Of a stretch of 7,170 bases of DNA, positions 1-5,320 are shown in pieces. Each line of letters begins with the position of its first letter. Position 1 is the first letter of the stretch. The notes beneath the pieces were generated by a model. That model searched no databases. It saw only the letters and a list, made by a program, of their open reading frames with translations, and was not told where the DNA came from. Source of the stretch: Synergistaceae bacterium. GTDB taxonomy: Bacteria; Synergistota; Synergistia; Synergistales; Thermovirgaceae. The position numbers and the translations under genes were made by a program. The DNA lies in assembly GCA_003446665.1 (NCBI GenBank), contig DMCT01000085.1:4294-11463 (forward strand), written 5' to 3'.

Positions 1-55
1 GCCATTATCCCGAAATTGGCGGCCATGAGCTTTGGGAGAAGCTTTCTTATCCTTG
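1..55. other. Left-edge sequence without a supported gene
   Basis: Beyond the stop of the EamA gene only 55 bases are visible. Two plus-strand frames are open from the edge (ending at TGA 105-107 and TGA 121-123), so the 3' end of a convergent gene overlapping the EamA gene is possible but cannot be supported. A weak 5-bp hairpin (AGCTT-N6-AAGCT) is present near 29-44. Confidence 0.2.
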
Positions 56-997
56 TCACAGCCTGTCACCGTTATCGTGTAGCAGGGTTGTTTTTGGAGG
101 CCTGTGAAACTTCTTTCTCATGAACGTCTCGGTTTCGGCAAGGAACACACCGGCGAGGATTATCAGCCCACCAATAACGATCTGGGCGTTCAGGATTTCC
201 TGCCCGATGAGAACCGCGAAAACGTAGCCCGAGGGGCTTTCCAAAGAAAGCAGGATCGCCGCGTGAGTTTCGGGACTGTAGCGCTGGGCCACCGTCTGAA
301 TCAAAAAGGGGATGACGGTGACAAAAAGCACAACGTATAAAAGCCCTCCCCAGGCTTTGGCAGGGACTTCCGCAAGGAAGGGAAAGGGTTCGAAAATGAA
401 AGCCGAAACGGTGAGGACGAAACCGGCCGCCGCCATCTGGACAACAGTGAGGGCCACGGGGTCCATCCTGCGGCTCAAGTTGCCCACGGCCAGCACGTGA
501 AGAGCAATCCCCAAGGCCAAAAGCAGCGAAAGCGCATCACCGAAATTGAAAGTCATCCCCGGGGTAAAGGCCATTACCAAAAGACCAGCCGTGGTAACTA
601 CGGCCGCCGCCGTGGCGATGAGCGAGGGCATCTTTCGATAAAAGAACGCGTAAAGAAAAGGAACCATGACGACATTGCTGCCGGCGATGAAAGATTGCTT
701 GCCCGGCGTAGTGAAAAGCAGGCCGATTATATGGGCAACGAACGTGGCGGCCAAAAGCCCTCCAAGCAGGCAGCCAAGGAAGACGTCTTTTCTCTCCAGG
801 CGAGAAAGTCTGGACTTGAAGGCAGCCGCCAGTAAGGCGGTGCTCGCCACGAAACGGAGAGCCAAAAGCCACAGAGGGGACATAAAACCCAAAAGCCAGT
901 TGGTGGCCCCGAAACCAGACCCCCAGAAAACGGCGGCCACGAACATGGCCCCGTCTGCCAAAAGCACTGCTTTCCTGCTGCCTGGTTCAATTACCAA
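56..997 (-). CDS. EamA/DMT-family multispanning transporter (drug/metabolite transporter superfamily)
   Basis: Likely an inner-membrane exporter of small metabolites; the substrate cannot be told from sequence. The 313-aa protein is hydrophobic throughout, with about ten predicted membrane segments and the two tandem EamA halves typical of the family. Seen directly: first helix with FWGSGFGATNWLLG near residues 25-37, a second-half hallmark around residues 240-262 (QRYSPETHAAILLSLES...), and a basic tail (MRKKFHRPPK) at the C terminus. The start is chosen as TTG (995-997), because GGGAGG lies 8 nt upstream at 1006-1011 and this places the first helix near the N terminus as usual. The frame stays open to a GTG at 1076-1078 (340 aa), but that codon has no ribosome binding site and adds a poorly hydrophobic 27-residue leader. 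The chosen ribosome binding site is buried in a 12-bp inverted repeat (1005-1049). It is last in the minus-strand series after the ACR3 gene; a link to arsenic is not shown. Family assignment is firm, the start is less so. Confidence 0.85.
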   Translation of the reverse strand: MVIEPGSRKAVLLADGAMFVAAVFWGSGFGATNWLLGFMSPLWLLALRFVASTALLAAAFKSRLSRLERKDVFLGCLLGGLLAATFVAHIIGLLFTTPGKQSFIAGSNVVMVPFLYAFFYRKMPSLIATAAAVVTTAGLLVMAFTPGMTFNFGDALSLLLALGIALHVLAVGNLSRRMDPVALTVVQMAAAGFVLTVSAFIFEPFPFLAEVPAKAWGGLLYVVLFVTVIPFLIQTVAQRYSPETHAAILLSLESPSGYVFAVLIGQEILNAQIVIGGLIILAGVFLAETETFMRKKFHRPPKTTLLHDNGDRL

Positions 998-1004
998 CGC
1001 AATC

Positions 1005-1049
1005 GCCTCCCGCCTCGCACTTAAGAGGATATCACTTGAGGCGGGAGGC
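1005..1049 (-). promoter_or_regulatory. Strong RNA hairpin covering the ribosome binding site of the EamA transporter gene
   Basis: The arms 1005-1016 (GCCTCCCGCCTC) and 1038-1049 (GAGGCGGGAGGC) are a perfect 12-bp inverted repeat separated by 21 nt. In the minus-strand transcript the 3' arm contains the GGGAGG Shine-Dalgarno at 1006-1011, 8 nt before the TTG start at 995-997, so the folded RNA would hide the ribosome binding site. No U-tract follows on either strand, which argues against an intrinsic terminator. The likely role is translational control (switch, thermosensor-like element or coupling device); this is inference. Confidence 0.6.
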
Positions 1050-1077
1050 TGCACACAAAAAAGCGTCGGTTTTTCCA

Positions 1078-1209
1078 CTACTTGCTACAGCAGTCTCTCG
1101 AAACTTTCTTTAGCAGTTCCTGTTCGTCTTCGAACCTTATAGCCATCGATTGTTGGTTCACAGGTGCTAATAATCCTTCTGTATGTTCTTGCGCTTCTCG
1201 TTTCCTCAA
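1078..1209 (-). CDS. Possible 43-aa ORF or gene remnant between ACR3 and EamA genes, ending in Cys-Cys-Ser-Lys
   Basis: I do not recognise this product. The frame begins at a TTG (1207-1209) with only weak ribosome-binding potential and ends at TAG (1078-1080). The peptide is highly charged, with an acidic/amphipathic stretch IRFEDEQELLKKVSRD near residues 24-39 and a vicinal cysteine pair at residues 40-41 (DCCSK). The frame is also open upstream through the 3' end of the ACR3 gene, so this may be the tail of a decayed gene rather than an intact one. A second minus-strand frame is also open here (ending at a TAG near 1087), which lowers confidence. Vicinal cysteines can bind As(III), but relevance is speculative. 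Confidence 0.25.
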   Translation of the reverse strand: MRKREAQEHTEGLLAPVNQQSMAIRFEDEQELLKKVSRDCCSK

Positions 1210-1244
1210 AATACCAGGTAAATTTACCCGGATCAGTCTCTCGG

Positions 1245-2462
<1,218 letters not shown>

Positions 2463-2464
2463 AA

Positions 2465-2530
2465 CTACAAAACCTCCCTGTTTGACAGTGTCAACCACAG
2501 CATCAAGAACAAATCCTTCGAATCCGCCAC
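2465..2530 (-). CDS. Possible 21-aa leader ORF immediately upstream of ACR3
   Basis: A GTG (2528-2530) is preceded by a purine-rich ribosome binding site AAGGAAGGGG (2536-2545). The 22-codon frame ends with TAG at 2465-2467, two bases before the ACR3 ATG. The peptide is mostly hydrophobic ([12 protein letters not shown] in its middle), and its coding sequence spans the ACR3 Shine-Dalgarno. This geometry is typical of leader peptides that couple or gate translation of the next gene. No family is recognised, and at this length the ORF could arise by chance. Confidence 0.3.
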   Translation of the reverse strand: MADSKDLFLMLWLTLSNREVL

Positions 2531-2600
2531 GTTTTCCCCTTCCTTACTCTATTCATTCACGCTTTACAATCGAAACGATTCAGGGATAGGGAACACCTAT
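2499..2600 (-). other. Short intergenic region upstream of ACR3 with two small inverted repeats
   Basis: Between the 76-aa ORF and ACR3 lie ATAGG-N5-CCTAT (2586-2600), directly after the stop codon, and AATCG-AAA-CGATT (2568-2580). Either could be a weak operator or small hairpin. I see no convincing -35/-10 pair and no U-tract terminator, so ACR3 may be read from the upstream ars promoter or from a promoter I cannot recognise. Confidence 0.3.
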
Positions 2601-2831
2601 TCAACTTCTTTCTCCGCCTTCGAGTCCGTCTTCAAACCACAGGCGCAACCGTCCGGTCCCCTCCACTAAAAACAGGTACGAACCGTCGGGCATGGGGCCC
2701 CGATCCCCGAAAAATTCCATCGCCTCTTCGTGTATCCAGCAAATGACGTTTTCTCCCTTTACCCTAAAAGGTGTAAAGGAATCGGTATTTTCAGGCTTTC
2801 CCAAAAGGCCCGCCGGACCTTTGTAGGCCAT
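2601..2831 (-). CDS. Unrecognised 76-aa protein encoded within the arsenic cluster
   Basis: I do not recognise the family. The product is small, soluble-looking and mildly acidic, with no signal peptide or membrane helix. It has a glycine/proline-rich N terminus (MAYKGPAGLLGKP), then VKGENVICWIHEEAMEFFG around residues 24-42 with a single cysteine (C31), then the beta-strand-like SYLFLVEGTGRLRLWFEDGL around 51-70. The mix of structured hydrophobic and charged blocks looks like a real folded protein. The ATG at 2829-2831 is preceded by AGGGTGATGA, which fits the extended anti-Shine-Dalgarno with short spacing. It sits between arsC and ACR3 on the same strand, so co-expression with the arsenic genes is likely, but no function can be assigned. 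Confidence 0.6.
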   Translation of the reverse strand: MAYKGPAGLLGKPENTDSFTPFRVKGENVICWIHEEAMEFFGDRGPMPDGSYLFLVEGTGRLRLWFEDGLEGGERS

Positions 2832-2834
2832 TCA

Positions 2835-2942
2835 TCACCCTGCGATGTTGGTCTGGATCACTATGCTGAAATCGCCCCCACTGCTGGCCACTTGCCGAAG
2901 CCAGAACCTCGAGGTTATCCTTGCGAATCTAATGGAGGTCAC
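2835..2942 (-). CDS. Possible 35-aa ORF between arsC and the 76-aa gene
   Basis: A GTG at 2940-2942 opens a 36-codon frame ending TGA (2835-2837), followed at once by a second in-frame TGA (2832-2834) and then the ATG of the 76-aa gene. A purine-rich GGAAGGGG lies directly before the GTG, rather too close for an ideal ribosome binding site. The frame is the same as that of arsC and is open from the arsC stop (TAG at 2991-2993) onward, so it could be read-through sequence or a remnant. The peptide is basic at the N terminus with a hydrophobic end (DFSIVIQTNIAG). No family is recognised. Confidence 0.2.
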   Translation of the reverse strand: MTSIRFARITSRFWLRQVASSGGDFSIVIQTNIAG

Positions 2943-2990
2943 CCCCTTCCGTTCGGTAAACAACGGGGCAAACCCTTGAAAAGATCCACG

Positions 2991-3413
2991 CTAGACGAGA
3001 CTTTCGGGCAGGGTTTCCACGAATTCACGTATTTCGTCCCTGACCCTTCTGAAAAAGGCAAGGATTTCTTCCTCGGAACCCTCCGCCCTTGCCGGATCGT
3101 CAAACCCGTGGTGAACTACCTTCGCCTCTCCCGGGAAAATGGGACAGGTGTCTCTCGCATCTTTGCAAAGTGTTATTACCACGTCGAAGGGAATATCCAT
3201 CAGGCTTTCCACGTGCTTGCTCTTTTGCCCCGAAATGTCCACTCCCGCTTCGGCCATGACCTGTATGGCCTTTGGATTGACCTTTGTCGGGTCAATCCCG
3301 GCCGACCAGGCGTCTATCACATCCGCCTTTAGAAATCTGGACCACCCTTCGGCCATTTGGCTGCGGCAGGAATTGCCCGTACACAGAAAAAGGACCTTGA
3401 GTTTTTTCGTCAT
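2991..3413 (-). CDS. arsC: Arsenate reductase, thioredoxin-coupled low-molecular-weight phosphatase type
   Basis: Reduces arsenate to arsenite in the cytoplasm, supplying the substrate for the exporters. The 140-aa length and fold match the pI258-type ArsC family. Seen directly: the phosphatase-like P-loop CTGNSCRS at residues 11-18 (nucleophile C11, R17), the pair of resolving cysteines C83 and C90 in TLCKDARDTC, and the HHGFDDPA segment at 101-108 carrying the general-acid aspartate. All three redox cysteines needed for the thioredoxin-coupled mechanism are present. The ATG at 3411-3413 follows GAAGGTG and a seven-T run; the frame is open far upstream, but only this start gives a family-like N terminus (MTKKLKVLFLCTGNS). 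It begins 26 nt after the permease stop, so it belongs to the arsR operon. The thioredoxin-like protein of the operon is a plausible reductant (inference). Confidence 0.96.
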   Translation of the reverse strand: MTKKLKVLFLCTGNSCRSQMAEGWSRFLKADVIDAWSAGIDPTKVNPKAIQVMAEAGVDISGQKSKHVESLMDIPFDVVITLCKDARDTCPIFPGEAKVVHHGFDDPARAEGSEEEILAFFRRVRDEIREFVETLPESLV

Positions 3414-3439
3414 AAAAAAACACCTTCTTTCTTGTCCCG

Positions 3440-4606
3440 TCAGGCTGTAAAAGTCCCGTAAATCAGGCCGGCTGTCGCCGACATGACTACGACCAGCCCG
3501 ACATAGGCAATGGTTTTTTTCGTTCCCAAAACACTTCGTATGACGAGCATGTTCGGCAGCGAAAGGGCCGGTCCGGCAAGAAGCAGGGCAAGAGCGGGAC
3601 CCTGCCCCATTCCGGCGCCCAAAAGCCCCTGGAGGATAGGCACTTCCGTCAGGGTCGCGAAATACATGAACGCGCCCGCAATGGAAGCGAAAAAGTTGGC
3701 GAAAAGACTGTTTCCCCCTACAAGCGAGGCAACGAATCTCGATGGAATGAGCGCCTCCTGTCCCGGGCGACCGAGGAGGAACCCGGCGACGAGCACACCG
3801 GCAAAAAGCAGAGGCATGACCTGGAGTGCATAGCCTTTGGTAGAATCCAGCCAGGATTCTCTCTCGCCGTGATCGAACCATCTGAGCGTCGAAAAGGCCA
3901 CGCTCAAAAGAGCCGCTCCGGCGACATACCACTTTATGCCGTAAATGGCGGACCACAAACCTCCCGGTTCTCTCGGCGCCGCCCAGTTGGCGAAGACCAG
4001 AAAGACCACCAGGGATGCTATGTGCCAGACCGTTTGCCAAAGCGGCTTGTCTTCGCCAATGTCCTCCGCGAGGGCGAAATCCTGCTGCCTTTGGGCTTCT
4101 TCGCGGTTAAAAAGAAGCGACATGGCGATGCCTATCACTACGCTGAAGACAATGGCACCCACAGCCCTTGCGACGCCCAGCTGCACTCCCAAAACCCTGG
4201 CAGTGAGTATGATTGCCAGGACGTTGATGGCCGGGCCGGAATAAAGAAATGCCGTTGCGGGCCCCAGTCCGGCGCCACGCTTGTATATCCCGGCAAAAAG
4301 GGGCAGTACGGTGCAGGAACAAACGGCCAGAACCGTGCCTGATATGGCAGCCACTGAATAGGCTACCGCCTTGTTGGCCTTTCCTCCCAGGTACTTCATC
4401 ACCGATTGAGCGCTCACGAAGACACTGATGGCACCGGCGATGAAAAAGGCCGGAACGAGACAGAGCAACACATGTTCCCTCGCGTATTCGTGCAGCATGG
4501 CCACGGCTTCAACGGCTCCGGACTGCACCCTGTCGCTGTCGGCGGGCATAAAATAAAAAAGTACAAAAGCCGCAGCAAGCCAGAGAAGTTTCTTTTTATC
4601 GCTCAC
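3440..4606 (-). CDS. ArsP/COG0701-family permease (DUF318), probable arsenical exporter
   Basis: An inner-membrane permease of 388 aa belonging to the COG0701 (PF03773) family. Members are found in ars operons, and ArsP relatives export trivalent organoarsenicals; the exact substrate here is uncertain. Two hydrophobic halves flank a hydrophilic loop (about residues 167-190). The first half holds the signature CSCTVLPLFAGIYKRGAGLGPA at 96-117 with paired cysteines C96 and C98, followed by FLYSGPAINVLAII. The second half has the matching FATLTEVPILQGLLGAGMGQGPALALLLAGPALSLPNML at 316-353. The GTG start (4604-4606) is chosen because GAAGGTGATC lies a few bases upstream, giving the N terminus MSDKKKLLWLAAAF. 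It lies 58 nt after the thioredoxin gene, a gap exactly filled by a 21-codon ORF, and 26 nt before arsC. Confidence 0.92.
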   Translation of the reverse strand: MSDKKKLLWLAAAFVLFYFMPADSDRVQSGAVEAVAMLHEYAREHVLLCLVPAFFIAGAISVFVSAQSVMKYLGGKANKAVAYSVAAISGTVLAVCSCTVLPLFAGIYKRGAGLGPATAFLYSGPAINVLAIILTARVLGVQLGVARAVGAIVFSVVIGIAMSLLFNREEAQRQQDFALAEDIGEDKPLWQTVWHIASLVVFLVFANWAAPREPGGLWSAIYGIKWYVAGAALLSVAFSTLRWFDHGERESWLDSTKGYALQVMPLLFAGVLVAGFLLGRPGQEALIPSRFVASLVGGNSLFANFFASIAGAFMYFATLTEVPILQGLLGAGMGQGPALALLLAGPALSLPNMLVIRSVLGTKKTIAYVGLVVVMSATAGLIYGTFTA

Positions 4607-4668
4607 GGTTTAGGATCACCTTCACGTAATCCGTCTGCGCAATCTGCCTGATGCGAGCTTTGGCTCAT
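4603..4668 (-). CDS. Possible 21-aa microprotein ORF linking the thioredoxin-like and permease genes
   Basis: The ATG (4666-4668) overlaps the thioredoxin stop as ATGA, and the TGA (4603-4605) overlaps the permease start as GTGA, so 22 codons tile the gap with a 4-nt overlap at each end. AAGAAGG lies about 10 nt before the ATG. The peptide is hydrophilic, with one cysteine (C10) and an acidic/basic tail REGDPKP, which is encoded by the same bases that form the permease ribosome binding site. No family is known to me. It may function mainly as a translational relay rather than as a protein. Confidence 0.4.
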   Translation of the reverse strand: MSQSSHQADCADGLREGDPKP

Positions 4669-4913
4669 TTCCCGGCGGCCTTTTTTAGTATGTCGGCGAG
4701 TTCATCTACGGAAGGAACCTTCCCCGTAAAAAGCACCTTGCCGTTTAAGGCCAATCCCGGAGTTACCACCACGCCGAAGTCCATTATCTCGTCCAGGTCG
4801 GTCACCTTTACGATCTCAAAGTCCAGGCCCGCCTGTCCGGCTGCTTTTTCTGCCGTCTCTGCCAACTTGTGGCATTTCGGACATCCCGTACCAAGTATCT
4901 GGATCTTATGCAT
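4665..4913 (-). CDS. Small thioredoxin-like redox protein with CPKC active site (redox-active disulfide protein 2 type)
   Basis: An 82-aa thioredoxin-fold protein. The first strand HKIQILGTG is followed by the redox motif CPKC at residues 11-14, then helix HKLAETAEKAAGQAG, the strand FEIVKVTD, and the cis-proline turn VVTPGLALNGKVLFTGKVPS around residues 49-68. Its length and motif fit the single-domain thioredoxin_3 family (TIGR00412-like). The ATG at 4911-4913 has GGGAGGA 8 nt upstream and overlaps the arsR stop by 8 nt, so the two are translationally coupled; an upstream start near 5015 would lie inside arsR. Family members often sit beside COG0701 permeases in ars operons. A role in reducing ArsC or delivering trivalent arsenicals to the permease is inferred, not shown. 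Confidence 0.9.
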   Translation of the reverse strand: MHKIQILGTGCPKCHKLAETAEKAAGQAGLDFEIVKVTDLDEIMDFGVVVTPGLALNGKVLFTGKVPSVDELADILKKAAGK

Positions 4914-5259
4914 TTTCGATTCCTCCCGATGTTTTAAGGTCTTCCCGAGCCATTCCGCAACAACTTTCAAATTCCTTACGCAGGTTATCGAGCAATTTGC
5001 CTTCCACGCACTCAAGAACCGGAAGGATGCACGTCAGGCGCAGCGAATAATTAACTTTCAGGCCTTCCTTGCGGTCAGCTATTATCCCTGCGTTCTTCAA
5101 TATCGAAAGATGCTTGCTTATGGTCGTCCTGTCGCAGTCGAACCATTCAGCTATGTCACAAACGCATCGCTCGCCTTCGGCCAGCTTTTCAACTATGCCC
5201 AACCTCACTGGATGGGCCAAGGCCTTGAAAATCTGGACCTTTTTTTCTAAAAGCGTCAT
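4906..5259 (-). CDS. arsR: ArsR/SmtB-family arsenic-responsive transcriptional repressor
   Basis: A 117-aa winged helix-turn-helix repressor that binds the operator of its own operon and is released by As(III). Seen directly: FKALAHPVRLGIVEKLAEGE at residues 11-30, the metal-binding CVCD motif (C32, C34) in RCVCDIAEW, the recognition helix DRTTISKHLSILKNAGII around 43-60, and the wing DRKEGLKVNYSL at 62-73. Further cysteines are C42, C77, C84 and a vicinal pair C100-C101 near the C terminus. The ATG at 5257-5259 follows AAGGAG with 7-nt spacing. Longer in-frame starts up to 5310 are excluded because the promoter -10 and probable transcription start lie inside that extension. The stop overlaps the thioredoxin-like gene by 8 nt. 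It is first gene of the operon and probably autoregulated through 5282-5299. Confidence 0.95.
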   Translation of the reverse strand: MTLLEKKVQIFKALAHPVRLGIVEKLAEGERCVCDIAEWFDCDRTTISKHLSILKNAGIIADRKEGLKVNYSLRLTCILPVLECVEGKLLDNLRKEFESCCGMAREDLKTSGGIENA

Positions 5260-5281
5260 GTCAGCACTCCTTTTTTTATTT

Positions 5282-5299
5282 CCTATATGGCAATATAGG
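5282..5299. promoter_or_regulatory. Probable ArsR operator (18-bp inverted repeat)
   Basis: CCTATAT-N4-ATATAGG has perfect 7-bp arms with a 4-bp spacer. It covers the -10 hexamer and the expected transcription start of the arsR operon, the position where an ArsR dimer would block RNA polymerase. The AT-rich dyad is of the kind bound by ArsR/SmtB proteins. Assignment is by position and symmetry. Confidence 0.75.
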
Positions 5300-5320
5300 C
5301 ACATATGCACACATTGTCAA
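5292..5320 (-). promoter_or_regulatory. Near-consensus sigma70 promoter of the arsR operon
   Basis: On the minus strand TTGACA (5315-5320) is a perfect -35 box, followed by a 17-bp spacer and TATATT (5292-5297), a 5/6 match to the -10 box. Transcription would start about position 5285, giving a leader of roughly 25 nt before the arsR ATG. The stop codon of the upstream sfsA-DUF123 gene (5317-5319) lies within the -35 box. Confidence 0.85.

Noticed and set aside
497..1142. Plus-strand open frames opposite the EamA transporter gene
   Set aside because: They are antisense shadows: lysine/arginine/serine-rich, lacking ribosome binding sites and any family motif, while the minus frame is a clear membrane protein.
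1217..1228. Perfect 12-bp palindrome GGTAAATTTACC just downstream of ACR3
   Set aside because: Same chance expectation; no loop for a terminator hairpin, no T-tract and no obvious promoter overlap.
2905..2916. Perfect 12-bp palindrome AACCTCGAGGTT between arsC and the 76-aa gene
   Set aside because: A 6-bp half-site palindrome is expected about once or twice by chance in 7 kb, and there is no promoter nearby to make it a credible operator.
3414..4040. 349-aa open frame continuing upstream from arsC
   Set aside because: The upstream 200 codons are an off-frame shadow of the permease; arsC alone, starting at 3413, matches its family from the first residue.
4914..5015. Upstream extension of the thioredoxin-like protein to 116 aa
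   Set aside because: The extension lies inside arsR in another frame, and the internal ATG at 4911-4913 has an excellent ribosome binding site and gives the family-typical N terminus.
5260..5310. Longer ArsR start adding 17 residues
   Set aside because: The -10 box and expected transcription start fall inside the extension, so it would not be transcribed; the ATG at 5257-5259 has a good AAGGAG site.
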